Shown here: one piece after another, positions 1 through 6,820 of the stretch
Layout of the letters: each line of letters opens with the position of its first letter
Numbering within the stretch: the first letter of the stretch is position 1
Assembly: GCF_024460475.1 (NCBI RefSeq)
Contig: NZ_JANFYN010000006.1
Coordinates: 12,141 to 76,140 of the forward strand
DNA: 64,000 nucleotides
Direction: 5' to 3'
DNA from: Holdemanella sp. MSK.7.32
GTDB taxonomy: Bacteria; Bacillota_I; Bacilli_A; Erysipelotrichales; Erysipelotrichaceae
The notes under the pieces: generated by a model
What the model saw: only the letters and a program-made list of their open reading frames with translations
The model's database searches: none
What the model was told of the DNA's origin: nothing
Program-made: the position numbers and the translations under genes

Positions 1-854
1 AGTTTACTATCACTGAATTCAAATTCTGTTTTTAAATCTTTTACGATAGAATCAATATTTGGCTTAATGTCTGAAACGAAAGTTGCTTCAGCTTCTCTAG
101 GAATCGCATTTTCTTTCAATCCACCATTTACAGATACGATTTGAATATCTTTTAATGTTTGTAGGACTCTAAATAAGATTTTAATGGAGTTACCCTTTTC
201 TTGATCAATGCAAGCACCTGAATGACCTCCATCTAATCCTTTGACAATAAGTTTATAGGTTGGTTTATTTACTTCTTCAAACGTGCATGTTTTATCGACA
301 TAGGCATAGCGACCACCACTTGTTGTGGTACAAGTACTAATTTCACCACCACCATCAAGACCAATCATCTTTTTGGCATTGAAGTATTCTTTCTTTAAAT
401 GGATAGATCCTAATAGACCTACTTCTTCTTGTACAGTAAATACACATTCTAAGTTTGGATGTTTTAGAGTATCATCACTTAAAATTGCCAACATGTAGCT
501 AACTCCAAATCCATCATCAGCACCTAATGTTGTTCCTTTGGCTTTTAACCATCCGTCTTCAATATATAAATTTAAAGCATCGGTTTCAAAGTCAAAATCG
601 ACATCCTTGTTTTTTTCACATACCATATCCATATGTGCTTGCAACATAACTGTATCGTGATTTTCATAGCCTGGTGTAGCATTTTTATAAATAATCACAT
701 TATTCATGTCATCACGAACATATTTAAAATTATGTTCCTTCGCAAATTTTTCTACATAGTCTGCGATTTTTTCTTCATGAAAAGATCCATGAGGAATCTT
801 TGAGATTTCTTCAAAATATTTGAAGATTGGGACATTTTCATCTAATACACTCAT
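1..854 (-). CDS. pepD: M20-family aminoacyl-histidine dipeptidase (PepD type), 3' end outside window
   Basis: Cytosolic zinc dipeptidase that splits small peptides such as beta-alanyl- or aminoacyl-histidine. About 284 codons of the N-terminal part are present; the gene runs off the left edge. Reading from the ATG at 854, the protein shows AHMDMV (metal-binding His and Asp of the M20 family), then GADDGFG and EEVGLLGS (metal-bridging Asp and catalytic Glu region), then GLDGGEIS-like sequence leading into the lid domain. The start is supported by GGAGGT just upstream (861-867 read in reverse). It is followed on the same strand side by hsp20, which has its own promoter. The family call is firm; exact substrate preference is inferred. 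Confidence 0.9.
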   Translation of the reverse strand, partial: MSVLDENVPIFKYFEEISKIPHGSFHEEKIADYVEKFAKEHNFKYVRDDMNNVIIYKNATPGYENHDTVMLQAHMDMVCEKNKDVDFDFETDALNLYIEDGWLKAKGTTLGADDGFGVSYMLAILSDDTLKHPNLECVFTVQEEVGLLGSIHLKKEYFNAKKMIGLDGGGEISTCTTTSGGRYAYVDKTCTFEEVNKPTYKLIVKGLDGGHSGACIDQEKGNSIKILFRVLQTLKDIQIVSVNGGLKENAIPREAEATFVSDIKPNIDSIVKDLKTEFEFSDSK

Positions 855-917
855 TGTTTGTACCTCCATTTGATTAAAAATAGTATAGTACAAAAAATGA
901 GAGACGCAAGTCTCTCA

Positions 918-1304
918 CTATTGAATATTGATATATCTTGTTTCTTCTTCATGCTTTACAGGTTTTGTAGGCAATAAGATAAATAATTCACCATTGTCAA
1001 AACGAGCTTTGATATCCTCTTGTTTGTAGCCTTCACCAATATAGAAAGAACGAGAATAAGTTCCAGTAAATCTTTCTTGACGAAGCACACGCGTATCTTC
1101 TTTGTTGATATTACGAGTAGCTGAGATCTTTAAGTAGCCATCTTTTAGTTCAATTTGAATATTTTCTTTTTGAATCCCACAAACCTCCATGCAGATTTGA
1201 TAATATCCATCCTTTTCATAAATGTCTGTTCTTAATACAGTATTTGTATCTTGTTTTTTAGTATCGTTGAAAAAGTCATCAAAATAATTAGGGTAATAGC
1301 GCAT
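918..1304 (-). CDS. hsp20: Hsp20/alpha-crystallin small heat-shock protein
   Basis: ATP-independent holdase chaperone that keeps unfolding proteins soluble for ClpB/DnaK. The 128-residue length is typical. The short N-terminal arm (YYPNYFDDFF) is followed by the alpha-crystallin beta-sandwich: VLRTDIYEKDG, then VCGIQKENIQIELKDGYLKI, then the GxLxIxxP-like stretch NGELFILLPTK near the C-terminus. AAGGAGGA lies directly before the ATG at 1304. Two CIRCE-like operators flank its promoter (1317-1387), so HrcA control is expected. The same promoter arrangement sits in front of clpB at 24.3 kb, linking the two genes in one heat-shock regulon. Confidence 0.93.
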   Translation of the reverse strand: MRYYPNYFDDFFNDTKKQDTNTVLRTDIYEKDGYYQICMEVCGIQKENIQIELKDGYLKISATRNINKEDTRVLRQERFTGTYSRSFYIGEGYKQEDIKARFDNGELFILLPTKPVKHEEETRYINIQ

Positions 1305-1316
1305 ATTGAATCCTCC

Positions 1317-1387
1317 TTAGCACTTATATCATTTAACTGCTAATATCATAATACAAACGTTTGGCACAGTCAATAGCTGAGTGCTAA
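1317..1387 (-). promoter_or_regulatory. hsp20 promoter with two CIRCE-like operators
   Basis: Read on the plus strand, 1317-1343 is TTAGCACTT-N9-AACTGCTAA and 1361-1387 is TTGGCACAG-N9-GAGTGCTAA. Both match the HrcA operator TTAGCACTC-N9-GAGTGCTAA with a few changes. On the minus strand a -35 TTGACT (1373-1368) and -10 TATGAT (1350-1345) are 17 bp apart. The distal operator covers the -35 and the proximal one covers the region just after the -10 and the ribosome site. The distal site also contains the stop codon of the neighbouring LURP-one gene. Confidence 0.85.
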
Positions 1388-1869
1388 AAATTTTGTCGCT
1401 TGTTTCTAGTACACTTTTCTGCATCAATAGCCAAGACAAACATAAGTGCATCCAATGCATTTTCTGGATCTTTAACATCAATGACATAAGTATCTGTAAA
1501 ATTAAATATTTCTTTACGAATAATCGCTACAGTATCATAGCTTTCATCCACAATTGTATAATTCCATTCAGTAAGAGTTCCATCAATATGCCATCCATTA
1601 TAGTCAATGTTGTAATGTGGAGTAAAGAAAGATAATTCTTTTGATAGACATCCTATATATTCATTATTCTTATAGATTTCAAATTTAGGAAGAAGAGTTA
1701 TCACTTTTTCTAATACAGTACCCACTTCATTTCCATTTTGATCATAAATGACTAGTTTATGTCCCCAAGAAAGTTTTCCTTCGACTTGATATATGATTTG
1801 ACCATCTTCGTTGTATATATCATAACTGTCAAACCAGGAAAAGAATCGTTGCTTAAATAATAGTTTCAT
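1384..1869 (-). CDS. LURP-one-related (YxjI/DUF567) family protein
   Basis: A 161-residue protein of the LURP-one-related fold, a tubby-like closed beta-barrel around a central helix. Function in bacteria is unknown; tubby relatives bind membrane phospholipids. The sequence alternates short strands with Gly/Asp turns (NEDGQIIYQVEGKLSWGH, YDQNGNEVGTVLEK) and ends with the hydrophobic helix DALMFVLAIDA, as the family does. It has no signal peptide. GGTGGTGAT precedes the ATG. The TAG stop lies inside the distal CIRCE-like site of hsp20, so read-through from this gene would cross the hsp20 promoter. It is divergent from the signalling block that follows, and its upstream region shares the TTTAAG repeats at 1906-1922. 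Confidence 0.75.
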   Translation of the reverse strand: MKLLFKQRFFSWFDSYDIYNEDGQIIYQVEGKLSWGHKLVIYDQNGNEVGTVLEKVITLLPKFEIYKNNEYIGCLSKELSFFTPHYNIDYNGWHIDGTLTEWNYTIVDESYDTVAIIRKEIFNFTDTYVIDVKDPENALDALMFVLAIDAEKCTRNKRQNF

Positions 1870-1905
1870 AATATCACCACCACATAAATTATAGCATTGA
1901 ATATA

Positions 1906-1938
1906 TTTAAGGTTTATTTAAGTTTGAATCGGTATACT
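1906..1938 (+). promoter_or_regulatory. candidate activator-type promoter with TTTAAG direct repeats
   Basis: TTTAAG occurs at 1906-1911 and 1917-1922, 11 bp apart. Exactly 10 bp later is TATACT (1933-1938), a good -10. No TTGACA-like -35 is present. This is the layout of PhoB/OmpR-type promoters in which direct repeats replace the -35. The same spacing (TTAAG-N10-hexamer) occurs before the arylsulfotransferase and before the alarmone synthetase. Confidence 0.5.
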
Positions 1939-1944
1939 CACTTA

Positions 1945-2003
1945 CGAAATAGGTGATTATACTTTTCATGCCCTTAGAATAATCATGCCTATTTCTTTTT
2001 TTT
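1945..2003 (+). ncRNA. candidate short terminated transcript (about 58 nt hairpin RNA)
   Basis: GAAATAGG-TGATTAT (1946-1960) pairs with ATAATCA-TG-CCTATTTC (1979-1995), leaving an 18-nt loop and a 2-nt bulge. Eight T residues follow (1996-2003), so this is an intrinsic terminator on the plus strand. No plus-strand gene lies upstream, and a -10 (1933-1938) sits just before the hairpin. The simplest reading is a tiny RNA made of promoter plus terminator hairpin. An alternative is an attenuator leader for the arylsulfotransferase gene at 2082. Confidence 0.45.
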
Positions 2004-2010
2004 GACAATT

Positions 2011-2061
2011 TTTAAATTCTTAAGAAAACTTAAGGAAATCTTAAGAAAAACATAATACAAT
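2011..2061 (+). promoter_or_regulatory. arylsulfotransferase promoter with CTTAAG direct repeats
   Basis: CTTAAG occurs at 2019-2024, 2029-2034 and 2040-2045, a spacing of 10 and 11 bp (one helical turn), preceded by TTTAAA at 2011. Ten bp after the last repeat is TACAAT (2056-2061). There is no -35 at the correct distance. This is typical of promoters activated by OmpR-family regulators, two of which are encoded at 4.2-5.6 kb. Confidence 0.6.
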
Positions 2062-2081
2062 GTTTCTGAGGTGAATTTGTT

Positions 2082-3635
2082 ATGAAGAAAAAACTTGGAA
2101 ATATATTGATTTTTGTGCTGATTATTGGACTCACGATTGGATATGGAATTTATAAAGATAATCAATCAAAAGTCACAGTCAACAAAATCTATACGATGGA
2201 ATATCAAGAACAGGCATTATCGGATTTAGAAAATGAAAGAGGAAATGGAAACTATACACTTCAAAATATATTTATGAAATACAATCCTTTTACAACCAAT
2301 ACACAATCGATGTATGTTTATTTTAATACATCCAAAGCGGCTAAAATTACATATACAGTAAGTTGCAGCGATTATGCAGATTTTACAGCTACGGCATATC
2401 AAGCTAAAACCTATCAGAAGGAACATGAGTTTCAATTGATTGGTTTGATTCCTGATTGTACAAATACCATCACAATTACAGCTACTTATAAGGATGGTAC
2501 AAGTCAAAGTGTAAGTACAAATTATACAATGGGATCATTACTTGGTGATGAAGATATACAACTTAAACAAGTGTCTGGTTCTAAACAAGACTTAGGCAAT
2601 GGTTTATATACACTATTAGGAAATGATGCCGATGATCAAGACTTTGTCTATATGTATGATACAAATGGCATTTTGCGTGGGGAAATTCCAATTATTGGAT
2701 ATCGTTCTCATCGTATGTTGATACAAAATCAAATGTTATATATGAGTGTATCAACACATCGAATGGCAGCTATTAATCATTTAGGTATGATTGAACACAT
2801 TTATAATTTGGGTAATTATATAGTTCATCACGATTATCAATTTGATCAGGATGGAAATTTGATTTTATTAGCTACAAATGAAGAAAAGAATAGTGTAGAA
2901 GACTGCATTATTAAATTGGATGTAGAGACGGAAGAAGTAAGTGAATTGTTGGATTTAGAAGATTTGTTTAAAAGCTACAAAGAGAGTACGGATCATAAAG
3001 AAGGTTCAAAATGGGATTGGATGCATATCAATACACTTCAATATCTAAGTGATGATAGTGTCATTCTTTCTTCTCGAGAAACAAGTTCAATCATTAAAAT
3101 CAATGATGTAAGCACAAATCCAAGTATTGACTATATCATAGGCAATGAAGATTTCTGGAAAGATACAGACTATACAAAGTATTTATATACAAAAGTAGGG
3201 GACTTCTTGACGAGTGGAGGACAACATACCGTAACATATATGGAGGATGATGCATTAGAATCTGGTCAATATTATCTATACATGTTTGACAATAATTTTG
3301 GATATTCTAAGACAAGAAATGATTATGATTGGACGGTAAATGATGGGATTCAAACAAGTATTACAGAAGGAACGACATCCTATTACTATCAATACTTAGT
3401 GGATGAAAACGAAGGTACATATACATTGGTAAATTCATTTGAAGTTCCATTTAGTGCCTATGTATCGAGTGCACAAAATCTAGGTAATCATATTGTCGTA
3501 GATTCAGGAATTGCAGGACTATTATCCATTTACGATACGGATGGAAATCTTGAACAACAGTTCAGTATAAAGAAAAATGATCGTTTTATTTATCGAATCT
3601 ATTATTATGATTATAAAGGATATTATTTTAGTTAG
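2082..3635 (+). CDS. Arylsulfate sulfotransferase (ASST family), membrane-anchored
   Basis: Transfers sulfate from aryl sulfate esters to phenolic acceptors, without PAPS, outside the cytoplasmic membrane. The 517 residues begin with an uncleaved signal anchor (ILIFVLIIGLTIGYGIY), followed by an N-terminal beta domain and a beta-propeller. Histidine and arginine motifs expected for the active site are visible: VHHDYQFDQDGN, WDWMHINTLQYL, ILSSRETSSIIKI and GGQHTV. GAGGTG precedes the ATG. A terminator (3631-3657) starts inside the last codons, so this gene is its own transcription unit. The CTTAAG-repeat promoter suggests control by the regulators encoded just downstream. Family is clear; the physiological substrate is unknown. 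Confidence 0.88.
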   Translation: MKKKLGNILIFVLIIGLTIGYGIYKDNQSKVTVNKIYTMEYQEQALSDLENERGNGNYTLQNIFMKYNPFTTNTQSMYVYFNTSKAAKITYTVSCSDYADFTATAYQAKTYQKEHEFQLIGLIPDCTNTITITATYKDGTSQSVSTNYTMGSLLGDEDIQLKQVSGSKQDLGNGLYTLLGNDADDQDFVYMYDTNGILRGEIPIIGYRSHRMLIQNQMLYMSVSTHRMAAINHLGMIEHIYNLGNYIVHHDYQFDQDGNLILLATNEEKNSVEDCIIKLDVETEEVSELLDLEDLFKSYKESTDHKEGSKWDWMHINTLQYLSDDSVILSSRETSSIIKINDVSTNPSIDYIIGNEDFWKDTDYTKYLYTKVGDFLTSGGQHTVTYMEDDALESGQYYLYMFDNNFGYSKTRNDYDWTVNDGIQTSITEGTTSYYYQYLVDENEGTYTLVNSFEVPFSAYVSSAQNLGNHIVVDSGIAGLLSIYDTDGNLEQQFSIKKNDRFIYRIYYYDYKGYYFS

Positions 3636-3657
3636 AGAGCAATCTCTAACTTTTTTT
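3631..3657 (+). terminator. intrinsic terminator after arylsulfotransferase
   Basis: GTTAGAGA (3631-3638) pairs with TCTCTAAC (3643-3650) around a GCAA loop, followed by seven T. The stem begins at the stop codon. Confidence 0.85.
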
Positions 3658-3693
3658 AAGCAAATTTTAAGTGTTGTTTCGTATGTTTATGGT
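3655..3693 (+). promoter_or_regulatory. candidate TTTAAG-repeat promoter for the alarmone synthetase
   Basis: TTTAAG at 3655-3660 and 3667-3672? The second copy ends at 3671; ten bp later is TATGTT (3682-3687), then six bp to the ATG at 3694. The TTAAG-N10-hexamer spacing matches the two other promoters in this block. The first copy overlaps the T-tract of the preceding terminator, so part of the match could be chance. The six-base gap to the ATG would make the mRNA leaderless. Confidence 0.4.
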
Positions 3694-4215
3694 ATGACAT
3701 ATAAAGAATTTTATGGCTCTGACTATGATCAGTTTAAGAAAGTACTCGATTCTGTTTTAAATACGATTCATTCGAGTGTATTAGCTTGTATACAATATAC
3801 GACTTCTAGAATTAAGTCCCCAGAAAGTGTTATGAAAAAAGTGGGCGATGATTATTCATTGCTTCATGATATTATTGGCGTTCGCATCATTTGTTCGTTT
3901 GTGGATGAAATCTATGAAGTAAAAGATTGGATTAATTCTAGTTTTGAAGTGGTGGAAGTAAGAGACTATTTAAGCCATCCCAAACCCAGTGGTTATCGTA
4001 GTCTACATGTGATTATTAAAGTAGATGGATGTTTAGTTGAAATTCAAGTACGAACGATCGCATTAGATTTTTGGGCTAATCTAGAACATCAAATTCATTA
4101 TAAGAAAGATATTGAAGATGAAGAATTGATACGTAGTGAATTAAAACGATGTGCCGATGAAATTGCTTCTTTAGACTTATCATTTCAAACAATTAAAGAT
4201 AGAATCGAGGGATAA
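3694..4215 (+). CDS. Small alarmone synthetase (RelQ/RelP-type RelA/SpoT domain)
   Basis: Makes (p)ppGpp by moving pyrophosphate from ATP to GDP or GTP. The 173-residue product has only the synthetase domain: DIIGVRIICSFVDEI, then GYRSLHVIIKV (substrate-binding Tyr/Arg loop), then VEIQVRTIALDFWANLEH, the hallmark block of small synthetases. There is no HD hydrolase, TGS or ACT domain. An upstream in-frame extension into the arylsulfotransferase gene exists, but it would cross the terminator, so the ATG at 3694 is preferred. No Shine-Dalgarno sequence precedes it. A single base separates its stop from the first response regulator, so it is the first gene of a signalling operon. It is slightly shorter at the N-terminus than usual RelQ. 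Confidence 0.85.
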   Translation: MTYKEFYGSDYDQFKKVLDSVLNTIHSSVLACIQYTTSRIKSPESVMKKVGDDYSLLHDIIGVRIICSFVDEIYEVKDWINSSFEVVEVRDYLSHPKPSGYRSLHVIIKVDGCLVEIQVRTIALDFWANLEHQIHYKKDIEDEELIRSELKRCADEIASLDLSFQTIKDRIEG

Positions 4216-4216
4216 T

Positions 4217-4885
4217 ATGCGATTGTTGATAGCGGATGATGAAATTAATTTGGCTAAAGCACTACAAGCTGTCTTAGAAGATGCGGGCTATAATTGCGAT
4301 GTGTGTTTTGATGGGAATAGTGCCATTCGTTTGATTTCTCAAGAAATTTATGATGGATTGATCTTAGATATTATGATGCCTGAAAAGAATGGTTATGAAG
4401 TACTAAATCAGATTCGCAAACAAAAAAATGATATTCCGGTATTACTTTTAAGTGCATTAAATGAAGTGGATGATAAAGTTACAGGTTTTGATTTAGGTGC
4501 CAACGATTATTTATCCAAACCGTTTTCGACAAAGGAATTGATTGCACGAGTCAAAGTGATGTTAAAAGAAAATGCGATAGACGAATCTTATTTACAATAT
4601 CAAGATATTCTATTGAATAAGAAAGAAGAAACACTTGCGTGTAAAAATACAAAATATCAATTGACTAAGTTGGAATGTAGTATTCTTTCTTTATTGATTC
4701 GAAGTGAATCGAATCGAGTACCTATTTGGCTTGTGATTGAAAAAGTTTGGAACAATCGGGTAGATGTGAATCAAAATACAGTTTCATTGTATGTATCTTA
4801 TTTGAATCGAAAATTATTGGCCTTACAATCGAAAGTATATATAGAAATTGATGAAGAAAATATAAAACTGTGTGTTAATATATAA
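4217..4885 (+). CDS. OmpR-family response regulator 1 (divergent DNA-binding domain)
   Basis: The receiver domain has the acidic pair ADDE, the phosphorylation site in LILDIMMPEKNGYE, the Ser of LLLSALNE and the Lys of YLSKPFS. The C-terminal winged-helix region (about 125-222) is recognisable by YQLTKLECSILSLL and VSLYVSYLNRKL. However, it ends in IDEENIKLCVNI and lacks the usual VRGVGYRL wing motif. GAGGG precedes the ATG, which is one base after the alarmone synthetase stop. A second complete regulator and one kinase follow. The two regulators are clearly paralogous; this copy may have changed DNA specificity or act as a partner of the other. Confidence 0.88.
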   Translation: MRLLIADDEINLAKALQAVLEDAGYNCDVCFDGNSAIRLISQEIYDGLILDIMMPEKNGYEVLNQIRKQKNDIPVLLLSALNEVDDKVTGFDLGANDYLSKPFSTKELIARVKVMLKENAIDESYLQYQDILLNKKEETLACKNTKYQLTKLECSILSLLIRSESNRVPIWLVIEKVWNNRVDVNQNTVSLYVSYLNRKLLALQSKVYIEIDEENIKLCVNI

Positions 4886-4907
4886 AAAAGAAGAAAGGGC
4901 GTGCACT

Positions 4908-5585
4908 ATGAATATATTAGTTGTGGATGATGAAAAAAACATTGCGTATGCGATTGCACAAATTTTAGAAGAACAAAAATGGCAAGTAACTATGGCTTAT
5001 GATGGACAAGAAGGTTTAGATTTAGCCCTAAGTGGATATTATGATGTAGCTATTTTAGATATTATGCTCCCTGTTATGAATGGTTTTGAGATTGTACAGA
5101 AAATGCGTGCCAATAAGATTGAAACTCCAACTTTGTTGTTGTCGGCATTGGATGAAATTCCAGATAAAGTGAAAGGCCTAAATGTAGGGGCCGATGATTA
5201 TATGACTAAACCATTTTCAGCTGCAGAACTTGTTGCTCGAATTAATGCACTGACAAGACGTAAAGGAGAAGTCATTGTACATGAGTTAAAGTATGACGAT
5301 TTATCGTTACAACTTGATACTTGTGAGTTGTATTGTGCAAGCCAACATATTCATTTGGGATATAAAGAATTTGAAATTATGAAACATTTAATGTCACATC
5401 CCGAAATGATTACTTCTAAAGATGATTTGATTGTTTCGGTATGGGGTAGTGAAAGTGATGCGATGGACAATAATGTAGAGGTTTATATCTCGTTTTTAAG
5501 GAAGAAACTAAAATTTTTAAAAAGCAAAGTTTCAATCAAGGTGATTCGAAAAGTTGGATATCGACTAGAGGTTTGTGATGCTTAA
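4908..5585 (+). CDS. OmpR-family response regulator 2
   Basis: Canonical two-domain regulator of 225 residues. The receiver has VVDDEKN, the phospho-acceptor Asp in VAILDIMLPVMNGFE, LLLSALDE and YMTKPFS. The winged-helix domain has HLGYKEFEIMKHLM, NNVEVYISFLRKKL and the intact wing VIRKVGYRL. The ATG at 4908 is chosen because AAAGGGCG precedes it; an earlier in-frame start would add 12 unrelated residues overlapping the previous gene. Its 3' end overlaps the kinase start by 8 bases, so it is the probable cognate regulator of that kinase. Candidate targets are the TTAAG-repeat promoters upstream. Confidence 0.92.
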   Translation: MNILVVDDEKNIAYAIAQILEEQKWQVTMAYDGQEGLDLALSGYYDVAILDIMLPVMNGFEIVQKMRANKIETPTLLLSALDEIPDKVKGLNVGADDYMTKPFSAAELVARINALTRRKGEVIVHELKYDDLSLQLDTCELYCASQHIHLGYKEFEIMKHLMSHPEMITSKDDLIVSVWGSESDAMDNNVEVYISFLRKKLKFLKSKVSIKVIRKVGYRLEVCDA

Positions 5586-6810
5586 AAAACTACAGACAAA
5601 ATTCATTTTGATTTTAATGTCCTTTGTCAGTGTGATCTTACTATCTGTATTTGGTATAGTTTGTTGCTCAAACTATATTCATGATAAAAAGGATGTTGAG
5701 CGAAGTTTGGATATGGCTTTACGATTAAAGGATAAAGATTTTTCGATTTCATTTGGAAACAGTCGAAATTTTAATGGGAATTCCTTCGTGATTTATACGG
5801 ATTCAAATTATGAATATATGATCACAAGCCGTTCAGTATGGAATATTTATGCAGAAGATGCGCAAAGTTTAATTGAGAGTGTAAAAAATAAAGACGATAT
5901 CGGAATTTTGAAAAAACTAGGGTTTGCGTATAAAAAAGAAAAAATTACCAACTATCAAGTGGATGAAAACACAATCATTTCTTCGGGTTATGCCGTAGCC
6001 TTTGTGGATGTATCTCATATGCAGTCTTCTTTTCAAAGAATGTTGATTATATCTATTCAAATTGGATCGAGTGTATTACTGGTATTCTTTATACTAAGTT
6101 GTATTTTAAGTAAATGGGCACTAAAACCAGTCGAACAGGCATGGGATAAACAGAAACAATTTGTGGCCGATGCCAGTCATGAATTAAAAACGCCATTAAC
6201 GGTTATTTTAGCGGATAGTGATGTATTAACCAATCATTCGACAGAAACTATTTCTTCACAAAAACAATGGATAGAATCAATTCAAAGCGAAGCAAACCGC
6301 ATGCGAAAACTTGTAGAAGATATGTTGTTTCTTGCCAAGAATGATGCGAATCGAATTGAAATTTCTATGCAGAATTGTTCGCTTAGTGATATATGTTTTC
6401 ATTGTGTTTTACCGTTTGAATCTATTGCGTTTGAAAAAGGTATTGATTTAATCGATGAAGTGGAAGAAAATATAGAGGTACATGGTAATGAGTCACAGTT
6501 AAAACAATTGATTTTAATTTTCTTGGACAATGCGATCAAATATACACCTTCGGGTGGAAAGATTTATTTTAAATTATGTAAGGTACAAAATAAACCCGTC
6601 ATAACAATTCGTAATACAGATAGCTATATTCCGCCAGAAGATTTAAAACATGTATTTGAGCGCTTCTATCGTGTTGATAAGTCAAGAAAGTATCAAGGGG
6701 GAGCGGGTTTAGGTTTATCGATCGCAAGTCAAATTACGCAAAGCCATAAAATCAAATTAAGTGTGACAAGTGATGAGAAACAAGGTACAGAATTTACTTT
6801 GAATTTCTAG
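5578..6810 (+). CDS. Sensor histidine kinase
   Basis: A 410-residue membrane kinase. TM1 is near residues 9-30 (ILILMSFVSVILLSVFGIV), an extracellular sensor domain of roughly 120 residues follows, and TM2 is near 158-180. The H box ADASHELKTPLT carries the phospho-accepting His201. The N box is FLDNAIKYTP, the F box FERFYRVDKS and the G2 box GGAGLGLSIA. The G1 box is odd: RNTDSYIPPEDL stands where a DxGxG motif is expected, so the glycines are missing. The ATG at 5578 overlaps the end of regulator 2; CTAGAGG precedes it. No close named family is assigned. Confidence 0.9.
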   Translation: MLKKLQTKFILILMSFVSVILLSVFGIVCCSNYIHDKKDVERSLDMALRLKDKDFSISFGNSRNFNGNSFVIYTDSNYEYMITSRSVWNIYAEDAQSLIESVKNKDDIGILKKLGFAYKKEKITNYQVDENTIISSGYAVAFVDVSHMQSSFQRMLIISIQIGSSVLLVFFILSCILSKWALKPVEQAWDKQKQFVADASHELKTPLTVILADSDVLTNHSTETISSQKQWIESIQSEANRMRKLVEDMLFLAKNDANRIEISMQNCSLSDICFHCVLPFESIAFEKGIDLIDEVEENIEVHGNESQLKQLILIFLDNAIKYTPSGGKIYFKLCKVQNKPVITIRNTDSYIPPEDLKHVFERFYRVDKSRKYQGGAGLGLSIASQITQSHKIKLSVTSDEKQGTEFTLNF

Positions 6811-6820
6811 GAGGATAATT

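Noticed and set aside
2002..2030. TTGACA at 2002-2007 as a -35 for the arylsulfotransferase
   Set aside because: No -10-like hexamer lies 16-18 bp downstream; the CTTAAG repeats and TACAAT form a better promoter.
3577..3693. Upstream N-terminal extension of the alarmone synthetase
   Set aside because: It would be encoded within the arylsulfotransferase 3' end and its terminator, and the added residues do not resemble the family.
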